Source: CAWHPS01 sp963831235 (GTDB taxonomy: Bacteria > Fibrobacterota > OXYB2-FULL-49-7 > JAEUSG01). Taken from it: 56,244 nucleotides of DNA. The notes beneath the pieces were generated by a model, which was not told the origin of the DNA, made no database searches, and saw only the letters and a program-made list of their open reading frames with translations. Positions 7,508-16,068 of this stretch are shown here, piece after piece; positions within the stretch are counted from its first letter, which is position 1, and each line of letters begins with the position of its first letter. The stretch lies in assembly GCA_963831235.1 (NCBI GenBank), contig CAWHPS010000029.1, positions 1 to 56,244 of the forward strand, in the 5' to 3' direction. The translations under genes and the position numbers were made by a program.

Positions 7508-9110
7508 ATGTCAAAGGTTACATCAACCGATTCGTGGGACGGAATCCGGAACGAACTACTTCAAATGATGGATGGTATGCTGGAGCGAATCAAACAAAAG
7601 ACAGGGCGACAATCCGATGGGCATTTCCCGACTATTACAGAGAGGGAGGAACTGGTTGTTGCCTTAGGCAAAGAGATTGGAGAATATCTTCTGGAAAAGA
7701 GCATTCTAATGGATCCTGTGTTAATCGAAGTACTGCTTGCCAAAGAATGCGATTGTCCCAAATGTCATACACCCAGCAAGCGAAAAGAAGACGCAGAAAA
7801 GAAAGCAAAAGAAGAATCCGTGATGGTTAATACGGCAGTAGGAAAACTCCCGTTTGCAGCACCCATATTCGGCTGTCAGAAATGTCGGCGGGATTTTTCC
7901 CCCCTGGCGTCGTTTATTGGGGTTTGATAGTGTCGATTACAGCCCCTCTCTGCTTAAGAAAATCAGTTGGGCTGGTGGCAATTGCAATTCGTATCAACAG
8001 GCAGAAACTGTTTTAGCAGAGATAGGCGATATTTTCATCAGTTATCGGCAAATTGCCAGAATCACAGATAAAATTGGCAAAGAATTATTATCCGTCCGTG
8101 ACCATAGCCAGCTTGTGGATCAAACTGTTGTCCCCAAAAACCCTCCAGCAGCGGTTGTCTCGGTTGATGGTGGACGTGTTCAAACCCGTGCGGAAAACGA
8201 TCTACCCGGAGTACACAACCCCCAATGGAAAGCAGACAATATCGCCCATCTCCAGATAATGGAAGCGGACAGTCATGAGGTGGACCCACATCCAGAGGTT
8301 CCAACAGTCTTCATCGATAAAGATTCTGTTCGTGCCTTGGTAACGGGCTTGGCTGGGCATGCCAAAGCAACCGAAAAAGAAAAGGTCAATAATACAGTTT
8401 CACTCCCCCCTCAACCGCATACGCACAAGAAAGACACCATCCTGCTGAAAAGCTGTGTGGTCAGCATGTTGGATGCAAAAGGTTTCGCTCCATTGGTACG
8501 GAATGAAGCTGAAAGACTGAATCTCAACGCAGCTCCGAAAAAACTGTTTATCTCAGATGGGGGCACGGGCAATTGGTTGGTCTATGAGATGTTCTTCAGT
8601 CACTGGTTAGCGCTCTTGGACTTTGTCCATCTCGTTGAGCATCTATTCGCTGTTGCCCAAGCCACGGTCAAGTCCCAGGAGCAGGCGTGGCTTTTCTATG
8701 TCACGTTGATTACTCATGCATGGAAGGGTGAAGTGGTGCCTATATTAAACCTTTTGTCACAAAAACAAACGGAAATTGGTTTGCCTCCGAAGCAAGCGTC
8801 CGATAGTGACCCACGAATCATCCTGAGAAGAGCAATCCACTATATCAATGAAAATGCTTCCAGAATGGATTATCCACGTATCCGAAAGTTGGGATTACCG
8901 GTATCGAGTTGTCGGGTGGAGAGTCTTATCAAGCAGGTCAATCAAAGAGTGAAAGCCTCTGATAAGTTCTGGACAGAAAATAAAGTGGAGGCTGTTATGC
9001 AAATACGGGCAGCCGAATTATCGACAACCAAGCGATGGGACACTTTTTGGGACAAAAGAATGCTGTTCCTCGCGGAGGCAAACCGGGTTTTCTTGAGAAA
9101 TGCCGCGTAG
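7508..9110 (+). CDS. ISKra4-type transposase in two frames (frameshift at a C run)
   Basis: The first frame starts at 7508 (AGGAG 10 nt upstream) and gives an N-terminal domain with a CPKCH...CQKCRRDF zinc-ribbon-like pattern, ending at 7927. The second frame holds the catalytic part up to 9110. Reading CCC CCC T with a +1 step in the C run 7899-7904 joins RRDFSP to WRRLLGFDSVDYSPSLL, the expected family sequence, giving about 533 residues. Catalytic segments: VSVDGGRVQTR (first Asp), FISDGGTGNW and LDFVHLVEH (second Asp), and LPVSSCRVESLIKQVNQRVK (Glu). Some ISKra4-group elements have two reading frames, so programmed +1 frameshifting is possible. A lost or gained base in the C run is the simpler alternative. 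Confidence 0.75.
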
Positions 9111-9191
9111 GGGCTATGCATTAGCTGTCATGCAGTTATAAGAGACTCCCCAGTCAATAAGAAAATATGGCTTTACTTCATTTTCTTGTTT

Positions 9192-9406
9192 CGTCACATG
9201 CACCAAAAAGAAGAGAACAGAAATTTGACTGACAGAGTCAAAGCAGTTATCCTGGGACTGGTTACCCTACGATATATAATTCACTCTGTGTTATCCGCTA
9301 TATTATTTCACCCAAACGCAGACCATGTATAAATACACTCTGCAATGCATGACAACGCGGGCTTCACAGCGCTTTCCTTGTTCTCTTCTTTATGGCAAAC
9401 GTGACG
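9192..9406 (-). ncRNA. Candidate bridge RNA of the IS1111-type element, right copy
   Basis: The mirror of 6813-7027, and I see no base differences. The two loop strands that match the target halves lie at 9344-9356 and 9299-9317. The same reasoning and limits apply as for the left copy. Confidence 0.6.
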
Positions 9407-9484
9407 CTCCTTTTTGAATTCTGCAAAAACCGTGACAACCAGAGCACCCCTCGCGGATGCGGAGGTTGGCACGGTTTTTGGCTT

Positions 9485-10660
9485 TCACGCAGCAGCCTTA
9501 ACGGTCGTATTTAATTTTTCTATCTGTGGCTGAACCTTGACGATTAGCTCCCAAATGAATCCGCATAATTCACGGGCAATGGCGCATTTTGCCTTGTTGC
9601 TGCATTTGCCTTGATTTCGCAAGTATTTATATCTGCTATATAGCCTGTCTTGACAACGCATTATAAATTCGCGTAATAGCACAGGGCTATCCGTAAGCGA
9701 TGCCTCTGAACGCATCAACCGCCGATCCGTATAAAACTTAGCGGCTCCTACAAACGCAAGTCGCAGATAGGAATTACCTGCTTTTGTAATCCCCCGGGCC
9801 GGATCGTGTGTTCCGGAGGAATATTTCCTGGGAATCAAACCAACATAGTTCATCAAACGATCCGCTGTAGAAAAACGATGAAGATCATGTCCCTCGACTA
9901 TCAGCGTCATTGATCCTACGAACCCAAATCCCGGTAGAGTTTGATATAATGCCATAAGTTTTCCATAAGGATCATTTTTTAAAAAGAGTTCGGTCAGCTT
10001 TAAATCCAAATCCGATGTCTTGGTCTTCAATGTTTCCAATTCCGTGAGCATCATGTCCAACCGTATACGCGTACAAATCGGAAGTTCAACCGCTTTGAGC
10101 CACCGATGATGTTGAACCGTCCAGTTGGTTTTCGTACCGCTAAACTGTTGCCCTTGACGCTTCACTAATGAAAGAATACGCTGTTTCTGCTTGCCTATTG
10201 ACCATGCCAGATCATAGCGATAACGAAGACACTCGCGGGCATCTTCGTCCGCCGCGTCGGGAATATGAACAAATCGAAGTAACCCCGCCATATAATAATC
10301 CAAATTTGCAATCGCGTCATCCCGATCCGTCTTCTGCTCCTTGCCGCGGTTCGGAATCGAACTTGTCGCAATAAGCTTGCAATGATAGCCATGCTTGACA
10401 AAATAGCGGTATGGCGAAAAACCTTTATTGCCGCATTCCACCAATACCATTACCTGTTCTTTGCTCCCCATCTTCTCAAGCTGATTTCGCACGGCATGGT
10501 AGTCTCCCATAATATTCTTGTCCACCATCAATTCACCGGATAGAATGTTGACACCATACATATATATGTTTGATGTATGGTCATCTAATGAAACAACCAT
10601 GGGATACTCCTCCACTGCTTTCCTGTTTCGACAGACTGCTGCAATTTTGTAATTTCTCAT
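9485..10660 (-). CDS. IS110/IS1111-type transposase, intact
   Basis: A 391-residue recombinase. The N-terminal RuvC-like DEDD domain shows VVSLDDHTSNIYMYGV (first Asp), MVLVECGNKGFSPYR (Glu) and KTDRDDAIANLDYY (Asp pair) within the first 130 residues. A coiled-coil-like linker follows. The C-terminal Transposase_20 domain has TLPGFGFVGSMTLIVEG, MNYVGLIPRKYSSGTHD and GITKAGNSYLRLAFVGAAK, which include the family's catalytic serine region. These enzymes make a circular intermediate and insert at a site chosen by an element-encoded RNA. The RBS AAGGAG is 6 nt before ATG and lies in the leader hairpin. This is the likely active source for both copies. Confidence 0.92.
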   Translation of the reverse strand: MRNYKIAAVCRNRKAVEEYPMVVSLDDHTSNIYMYGVNILSGELMVDKNIMGDYHAVRNQLEKMGSKEQVMVLVECGNKGFSPYRYFVKHGYHCKLIATSSIPNRGKEQKTDRDDAIANLDYYMAGLLRFVHIPDAADEDARECLRYRYDLAWSIGKQKQRILSLVKRQGQQFSGTKTNWTVQHHRWLKAVELPICTRIRLDMMLTELETLKTKTSDLDLKLTELFLKNDPYGKLMALYQTLPGFGFVGSMTLIVEGHDLHRFSTADRLMNYVGLIPRKYSSGTHDPARGITKAGNSYLRLAFVGAAKFYTDRRLMRSEASLTDSPVLLREFIMRCQDRLYSRYKYLRNQGKCSNKAKCAIARELCGFIWELIVKVQPQIEKLNTTVKAAA

Positions 10661-10753
10661 CTGAGACTCCTTCGGTTAAAGTGATTTTTAAGCCTTTAGC
10701 GATGCTTAAAAATAAATTCTCACTTAACTTAGGAGTCTCTTATAATATCACCC

Positions 10754-10762
10754 ACCGGGTGT
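10754..10762. repeat. 9-bp target duplication, right copy
   Basis: ACCGGGTGT, the same orientation and sequence as 5456-5464. It marks the right boundary of the nested transposon. The next 128 nt to 10890 contain only an AT-rich leader. Confidence 0.85.
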
Positions 10763-10890
10763 GCAAATGTTTTTAAATACTGTTTTAAAACAAGACTTGA
10801 ATAAAAATTAAAAACAGTTCAACTATAGGAAATATTATTTTATGCTGAATGATAGAATCATGTGGTATGGAATCTTTGGAGGACAATGTC

Positions 10891-11418
10891 ATGAAAGAAA
10901 AAAAAATAGATCCCGAAATACGTCAGCTACTTAAAGAAGATTATATAAAATACCGCACAGCAATATTCCTGCAAGGTCTGAGTAAGGATGATAGAGCGCC
11001 TCTATTCCGGCTTTTCAAAGAAATAAAACTCGGAACAAACAAGCAGCGCGAAATAGTTGAATGGGTTTTTGATATTATCAAACGCGACAATATTGAGGCA
11101 GGGGAGATTCTGTCCAGGATGGGTTTTGAGGAAATCCTCGACGATCCGGTTCTTAATGCTCCACAAAAGGGCGATAGGTTCCGGGACAGGCTTTTTTCAA
11201 TGCGCTATCCTGATATAAGCCGCTACCTTGAAGGTTTGACAGCAAAGCTTAGATCTCTTGAACTTCCAAAAAATGTGAAGGTGGTTCCTATGACGCCCCT
11301 TGAAGAGGGTGAGTTCAGAATGGAAATTATTTTCCATTCAAAAGACGATCTAAAGGAAAGCATTGATATTGTCAATAATTTAATCAAGAATCATTCATTG
11401 AAGGAGTTATGGGAATAA
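10891..11418 (+). CDS. Helical protein resembling the C-terminal half of ParB-like proteins
   Basis: A 175-residue soluble protein. I place the start at 10891 because GGAGG lies 8 nt upstream; the longer reading from 10849 has none. The sequence runs EDYIKYRTAIFLQGLSKDD, NKQREIVEWVFDIIKRDN, RFRDRLFSMRYPDISRYLEG and a final LELPKNVKVVPMTP plus a beta-rich end. In my memory this arrangement (QREI helix, RYP.LS, LELP..V...P) is the C-terminal region of ParB-N-domain proteins in some deltaproteobacteria and relatives, but the ParB/Srx nuclease-like N-terminal domain is missing. It is either a stand-alone relative or a remnant. Confidence in function is low. Confidence 0.4.
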   Translation: MKEKKIDPEIRQLLKEDYIKYRTAIFLQGLSKDDRAPLFRLFKEIKLGTNKQREIVEWVFDIIKRDNIEAGEILSRMGFEEILDDPVLNAPQKGDRFRDRLFSMRYPDISRYLEGLTAKLRSLELPKNVKVVPMTPLEEGEFRMEIIFHSKDDLKESIDIVNNLIKNHSLKELWE

Positions 11419-11434
11419 TAAACATTGGTTGAAA

Positions 11435-12679
11435 TTAATGTGATAGTGGATTCTCCTTTTTATTTTTTAAAAATATTATTGATAATATAATTCCAATTAA
11501 AGCCATTCCGGTCGTAGGTATGAATGCATAGCGATATGTTCCGAAATGATCTTTTATCAATCCTGAAAGCAGGATGCCGATTGTCCCTCCTGTTCCATAA
11601 GCCGTGAAAATAAGTCCGTAATTCTTTACCTGATGTTTTCTTCCGAAAAAAGTTGTTGTGGAAGCAGGCGCAATTGCAATCCAACCTCCCATTGTAAGCC
11701 AGAAGGCTGCAAAGCAGATTACATAAATGGCGATATCACCCTGGCCGGCAGTAAGCATGCCTATTGAGGCAAGAAGTATAATGATAAATGACAAGGTGGA
11801 TGTCCATCTTGGTGTAAGTGCATCAGAAAGATAACCGAACAACGGACGGCCCGCTCCATTAAAGAGCGCAAAAACCGCAACTAATTGAGCGGCCTGTGCT
11901 GCAGAAAGTCCGATAATTTCTTGGCCAACCGGGCTGCTTATGCCGATTGCCATTGGACCGGACAAGGATGAAAGGAAGTAACATAAATATAGTCCCAGAA
12001 ATGTTGATCTACGGAATAGGAGATTGGGTTGCAGTTCTATATCGATGCCATTATTTTTTAAATCAATTTTGTTTGTCATGAAACAATCCTGCTCTGGAAA
12101 TCGCATAACAAGTGAAGAAATTACAATTACAGTAAAGATGACAGTTCCCATAACCTTCATCGCAAAAAATGGTCCGTTTATGGCAATAAGATATCCCGCA
12201 AAGGGACCGGTAACAACAGCGGACAGGCCATATCCTGCAAGTGTCAGGCCCACTGCAAGCCCTTTTTTATCAGGGAACCATTTTGATGATATGGCAATGG
12301 GGCAGCCATAAACAATGCCAACGCCCGAACCGGCAATTATGCCGTATGTAAACGAAAGTATTGTGATATTTGGCGCGCATCCTGAAAGAAACCATCCCAA
12401 ACCTATTATGATTCCTCCGGTACTTATTATTTTTCTTGGTCCAATGCGTTCTATAAACTTACTTGCAATCAGCATGGATGTGACGAAAAACACCATAAAT
12501 AATGTGAAAGGTAATCCACTTGCAGTAGAATTGCAACCAAAATGATCTTCCAGGGGTTTGCGGAAAACACTCCAACTGAAATTGGAACCCATTGCCATAT
12601 TAATACAAAAACCCGCAATAACGAATACAAATCTTCCCATGGAAGGAGGAAGACCGAAAAGTTTATTGGTCTGATTCAA
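11435..12679 (-). CDS. MFS transporter, oxalate/formate antiporter (OFA)-like
   Basis: A 414-residue inner-membrane protein with about 12 hydrophobic segments. The N-terminal half has FCINMAMGSNFSWSVFRKPL, then SKFIERIGPRKIISTGG (the loop 2-3 signature of MFS) and GIIAGSGVGIVYGCPIA, SKWFPDKKGLAVGLTLAGYG. The latter motifs are typical of OFA-family carriers for organic anions such as formate, oxalate or pyruvate. The second half has RPLFGYLSDALTPRW. The substrate cannot be read from sequence. It is a single gene: the upstream side holds the tRNA-Gln terminator on the same strand, so it needs its own promoter. Confidence 0.8.
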   Translation of the reverse strand: MNQTNKLFGLPPSMGRFVFVIAGFCINMAMGSNFSWSVFRKPLEDHFGCNSTASGLPFTLFMVFFVTSMLIASKFIERIGPRKIISTGGIIIGLGWFLSGCAPNITILSFTYGIIAGSGVGIVYGCPIAISSKWFPDKKGLAVGLTLAGYGLSAVVTGPFAGYLIAINGPFFAMKVMGTVIFTVIVISSLVMRFPEQDCFMTNKIDLKNNGIDIELQPNLLFRRSTFLGLYLCYFLSSLSGPMAIGISSPVGQEIIGLSAAQAAQLVAVFALFNGAGRPLFGYLSDALTPRWTSTLSFIIILLASIGMLTAGQGDIAIYVICFAAFWLTMGGWIAIAPASTTTFFGRKHQVKNYGLIFTAYGTGGTIGILLSGLIKDHFGTYRYAFIPTTGMALIGIILSIIFLKNKKENPLSH

Positions 12680-12694
12680 AACAAATCTCCGGAT

Positions 12695-12734
12695 ACAAAA
12701 AACCCTTTGCCTTATCTTAAGAAGTCAAAGGGTA
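12695..12734 (-). terminator. Rho-independent terminator of tRNA-Gln
   Basis: On the minus strand ACCCTTTG and CAAAGGGT (12726-12733 and 12702-12709) form an 8-bp stem followed by TTTTTTG. It lies 15 nt after the tRNA 3' end. Confidence 0.75.
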
Positions 12735-12748
12735 TGGCCTAAAAATAT

Positions 12749-12822
12749 TGGCTGGGGCGCAAGGAGTCGAACCTCGATAGCCAGATCCAGAATCTGGTGT
12801 CCTGCCATTGGACGACGCCCCA
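12749..12822 (-). tRNA. tRNA-Gln (anticodon CTG)
   Basis: A 74-nt cloverleaf with CCA encoded. The acceptor stem is TGGGGCG/CGCCCCA with discriminator G. The anticodon stem is CCAGA/TCTGG around the loop TTCTGGA, giving anticodon CTG. The T arm is CGAGGTTCGACTCCTTG-like with GTTCGA in the loop. The weak U1-A72 first pair is typical of bacterial tRNA-Gln. Confidence 0.95.
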
Positions 12823-12832
12823 GTATGGTATA

Positions 12833-12862
12833 AATATAAATGATATTAAAAAGGCTGTTCAA
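12833..12862 (-). promoter_or_regulatory. Promoter of tRNA-Gln
   Basis: On the minus strand TTGAAC (12857-12862), 18-nt spacer, TATATT (12833-12838). Transcription would start close to the tRNA 5' end at 12822. Confidence 0.6.
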
Positions 12863-12896
12863 TAAAAACTGTTTGTTTAAAAATATCCTCTAGTTT

Positions 12897-14039
12897 TCAA
12901 ACATATCCCCCAGCGATCTTACATCCGCAGGATAAACATTTGCCATTACTGCTGATGTTAATGGGTTCAATTGAAAATCCTTTACGCTTAATTACAGTTT
13001 TTTTACATCCAGGGCAAACCGTGTTTTCCCTGCCCATTCCGGGTATGTTTCCCGTATAAACATAATGAAGACCGGCTTTTGTAGCGTAATCCTGAGCCCG
13101 CAAAAGAGTCTCAACACTGGTAGGTGGCAGACGATCGAGTTTATACTCAGGATTGAACCTTGAAAAATGAAGAGGGGTATCTTGACCGAGGTTTTTGAGA
13201 ATCCATCCTGTTATACCCTTTATTGTTTCCATGTTGTCGGTATAGGTGGGAACAAGAAGTGTGATTATCTCAAACCACACATTAAACTCCTTCAGGGCCT
13301 TTAAAGTCTCAAGCACGGGCTTAAGATGGCCGCCGTTAAGGGTGTTATAGATTTCCTCTGAAAACCCCTTTAAATTTACGCTTGCAGCATCTATATATTG
13401 ACAAAGAGGCTCAAGAGCCGCCCTGCTGATATATCCGTTTGTAACCATTATATTTTTGATCCCATTGCTTTTTGCGAGTTTAGCTGTGTCGAACATATAT
13501 TCGTAATATGCAACAGGTTCCGAATATGTGTATGCAATCGATTTACAACCGTGGGCGGATGCTGTTTTAATAACATCTTCAGGAAAAAGTTCACGAGATT
13601 CAACCTCTTCAGGTTTTTTCTGGGAGATTTCCCAGTTCTGACAGTTAAGGCAGCGCAGATTGCACCCTGCTGTTGCCATTGAAAATGCGGTGCTGCCGGG
13701 CAGGAAATGGAAGAGCGGCTTCTTCTCAATTGGGTCGGTGTTTATTGCGCATGGATTTCCGTAAGCAAGCGTATATGCCGTGCCGTCAATATTAACCTTT
13801 ACCTTGCAAGCTGATCTGTCGCCAGGTGCAAGCTCACAATGGTTAGGGCACACAAGGCATTCGGTTTTACCACCCTTTTTTTCGTAATGGTAGCACTCTT
13901 TAGACCATTTCCAGGGAGCCTTTGGGGCACTACCCCTTATTATGTCCTTTTCAGCCATGTTGCTTCTTGTAAATAGACCAGCGCATGCACTGCAAGCAGC
14001 GCATCCTGTAATGCCAAGAAGTAAATCTCTTCGTTTCAT
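12897..14039 (-). CDS. amrS: AmmeMemoRadiSam-type radical SAM protein with a Tat-like leader
   Basis: A 380-residue member of the AmrS/COG1180 group of radical SAM proteins, relatives of pyruvate-formate-lyase activase; the physiological reaction is not settled. The iron-sulfur motif is AGCNLRCLNCQNWE (CxxxCxxC, ~residues 127-136). A prior Cys pair sits in CLVCPNHCEL. The family segment YTYSEPVAYYEYM follows, and NPEYKLDRLPPTS and YTGNIPGMGRENTVCPGCKK near the end. The C-terminal CPGC...CLSCGC looks like a zinc ribbon. Unusually, the N-terminus MKRRDLLLGITGCAACSACAG resembles a twin-arginine or lipoprotein signal. The start overlaps the previous gene's stop by 4 nt, so the two form an operon. 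Confidence 0.85.
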   Translation of the reverse strand: MKRRDLLLGITGCAACSACAGLFTRSNMAEKDIIRGSAPKAPWKWSKECYHYEKKGGKTECLVCPNHCELAPGDRSACKVKVNIDGTAYTLAYGNPCAINTDPIEKKPLFHFLPGSTAFSMATAGCNLRCLNCQNWEISQKKPEEVESRELFPEDVIKTASAHGCKSIAYTYSEPVAYYEYMFDTAKLAKSNGIKNIMVTNGYISRAALEPLCQYIDAASVNLKGFSEEIYNTLNGGHLKPVLETLKALKEFNVWFEIITLLVPTYTDNMETIKGITGWILKNLGQDTPLHFSRFNPEYKLDRLPPTSVETLLRAQDYATKAGLHYVYTGNIPGMGRENTVCPGCKKTVIKRKGFSIEPINISSNGKCLSCGCKIAGGYV

Positions 14040-16051
14040 TTTGAAAATCTAACCTTGCAAAAAGATATGATTTTCATGAGCACAAGGACACAGACTGACA
14101 ATGAAGGCCCGAGAGTGGGGAAAAAAAACAAGCCCATAACAAACGCCCCAAGTGCGCCGCCCATAAGATCAGCCCAATACAAGACTGCAAACGAACCTTT
14201 TTTTTCCCGAATAAGCCCGGACATTTGTGCGCCTGAGATAAATGATATGATTATTAAAAGAAAAGGGATGGCATGTTTCAAGGATGGGCTCATTGCGGCA
14301 ATAAGTGTGGGTAATACGGCTATCATGGCAATTTCCGCGTAGGTTGATTTAAATTCAGACATTCGATTGCCTATTATAAAACCCATAAAGAGGCCAAACA
14401 TAAATAATGCGAATAGAAAGCTCATGGCAAAATAAAGCGTCCCAAAATGGATTTCAAAGGCCATTAAAAGAAAGACTTCACTTCCTGTTGCCGCGAACGC
14501 TGTGGAAAATAGCATGAAAATATATTTTCCTGCAAAGAATAGGAAAAACAAAACAGGAATTGTGGCCACAATAAGAATATGGACTTTGCTTAAAGAAAAT
14601 TCTCTGAAGAAACGTTCCTGGACTTTAAGAAACAGAGAAGGGGCAAAATCCATGTTAACCGGAGAATTAATGGTTGAATCATTTACCATTTCAAACCGAG
14701 CTAAAGTGAAATACCCCTTCAGATAATTGGAATTGAGGAACCTATTGTCTAGCGGCCTTTGCCTTAGAAGTGAGTCAATGGCAATGCTTATGATGTTATC
14801 CGATGCAAGGACAATTGTAGTGGTGCCAGGGAAAAAGACAACTTTGGAAAAACGCGTTTGCAATGTTTTTCGGACCCCTGAAAGGATGGCCTTGTATTCT
14901 TTGCTTATATAATCAGGCATGCCAGGAAGGCTGAATGCCACGATTCCGCCTGGAGCTATGTGTTTCTTCACCATCATGTAAAACTCGGATGTAAAAAACC
15001 GATTCAAGGAAATTGTTGAAGGTTCAGGCAATGCCATAATAATGCAATCGTAGATTCTCTTTGTTTCCCTGAGAAAGGTTCGCGTGTCACTTTGTATATA
15101 TTGTACGTGTGGATTGTCTTTAAGTACTCCAAGTTCCCTGCCTGCCTTTAGGATATTCTCATCCAGTTCCACATAGTCAATATGTTTCGGATGATGTTTT
15201 AATACCTCATATATGATATCATCCATTCCACCTGATATTATAAGTACGTTGCTTGATTCAGGTACCTGAAGCATTGGTATGTGGACCAGTTCTTCTGATT
15301 TAGCGTAATTAAAAGGGGTGTAAACCGGTCTGCTGTTTGAAAACAAGATTGGAGTGCCGTCTTTCTCCTTCATAAGTCTAAGTGAAGCATATTTTGAGGG
15401 AAATGATTTTTCAAAGGAAAGATCGCGGAAAATCATTTCAAGGGTCAACCTGTTCAAATCGCAGAATAATGGTATTGAGACCATGATAAGAAGCAAAAGA
15501 CCATGCCATGGGCGCTTAATTTTAATCAACACGATAAAATTTAATATACCGATTATAAGAAAAATATGGAACGGATTTGTGGTCTTGAATAATATGAGCG
15601 TGAATAGCAAGCCCCCCGTAATTCCGCCAATGCAATCCATGGGATAGGCTGATTTGTTTTTTGAACGCGTTCCAACTAACGCATTTGCTATTGGAAGAAA
15701 AACGCCGTTAAGAATACAGAATGGTGAAAGAATCATGAACGAAAAAACTAAAAAGGGTACTATTTCCGGAGCAGCGCCACTTACAAAAACAGAATTCCGG
15801 AGTAAACGCAATAATAAGATTGATATGCCGGGAAAAATGACCGCGCCTATATGAAGATAGGGAAATAGTTGCGGTTTGTTTTTAAGTTTCCCGCCGATGA
15901 GTGTGCCGATTCCATTTAAAACCAGCCATTGAGAAATCAGAACAGCGGTAGTTAGTTCATTCTCTGAAACAATAGACAGGAATTCGCGGAAAAAAACCAG
16001 CTGTGTTATCGCCGCTGTTATGCCGAAGACCAATACTGAAAACATGGTCAA
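14036..16051 (-). CDS. Polytopic membrane protein with a spermidine-synthase-like domain
   Basis: A 671-residue inner-membrane protein in three parts. About seven N-terminal hydrophobic segments (residues 1-200) come first. A soluble methyltransferase-fold domain of the spermidine synthase type (about 220-450) follows, with VLIISGGMDDIIYEVLKH, IDYVELDENIL and HVQYIQSDTRTFL forming the nucleotide pocket. About six C-terminal membrane segments close it. The active-site DLPDP-like motif reads IMALPEPSTISLNRFFTSEF, so the usual acidic residue is replaced and aminopropyl transfer is doubtful. Fused membrane proteins of this type are common and poorly characterised. It is translationally coupled to the radical SAM gene downstream (4-nt overlap), suggesting a joint role at the membrane. 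Confidence 0.75.
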   Translation of the reverse strand: MTMFSVLVFGITAAITQLVFFREFLSIVSENELTTAVLISQWLVLNGIGTLIGGKLKNKPQLFPYLHIGAVIFPGISILLLRLLRNSVFVSGAAPEIVPFLVFSFMILSPFCILNGVFLPIANALVGTRSKNKSAYPMDCIGGITGGLLFTLILFKTTNPFHIFLIIGILNFIVLIKIKRPWHGLLLLIMVSIPLFCDLNRLTLEMIFRDLSFEKSFPSKYASLRLMKEKDGTPILFSNSRPVYTPFNYAKSEELVHIPMLQVPESSNVLIISGGMDDIIYEVLKHHPKHIDYVELDENILKAGRELGVLKDNPHVQYIQSDTRTFLRETKRIYDCIIMALPEPSTISLNRFFTSEFYMMVKKHIAPGGIVAFSLPGMPDYISKEYKAILSGVRKTLQTRFSKVVFFPGTTTIVLASDNIISIAIDSLLRQRPLDNRFLNSNYLKGYFTLARFEMVNDSTINSPVNMDFAPSLFLKVQERFFREFSLSKVHILIVATIPVLFFLFFAGKYIFMLFSTAFAATGSEVFLLMAFEIHFGTLYFAMSFLFALFMFGLFMGFIIGNRMSEFKSTYAEIAMIAVLPTLIAAMSPSLKHAIPFLLIIISFISGAQMSGLIREKKGSFAVLYWADLMGGALGAFVMGLFFFPTLGPSLSVCVLVLMKIISFCKVRFSK

Positions 16052-16068
16052 TCTTATAATAATTGCTT

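Larger units (their letters stand above)
9142..10739 (-). mobile_element. IS1111/IS110-type insertion sequence, right copy
   Basis: 1598 bp in mirror orientation to the left copy, with the same tips and the same TTATAA on each outer side (9136-9141 and 10740-10745). The length difference of one base is fully explained by the extra A in the left copy. It sits in the right terminal repeat of the ISKra4-type element at exactly the mirrored point. Confidence 0.85.
5465..10753 (+). mobile_element. ISKra4-type transposon with IS1111-type insertions in both terminal inverted repeats
   Basis: Outer ends are GGGTGATATTATAA (5465-5478) and its mirror image (10740-10753). The repeats continue inside the IS1111 copies as CTGCATGACAGCTAATG (7084-7100) and its mirror (9119-9135). 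Joined across the inserts, the two ends form a perfect 31-bp terminal inverted repeat. Between them lie a DUF6788-like gene and the transposase. Without the two inserts the element would be about 2.1 kb. A 9-bp direct repeat flanks the whole unit. The order of events follows: the ISKra4-type element inserted first, then one IS1111-type copy entered each repeat at the same TTATAA, in mirror orientation. Both ends are split, so the host element is probably immobile now. Confidence 0.85.

Noticed and set aside
5465..10753. A classical composite transposon made by two IS copies flanking cargo
   Set aside because: The outermost sequences and the 9-bp duplication belong to the ISKra4-type repeat, not to the IS1111-type element, and the inner junctions rebuild the same repeat.
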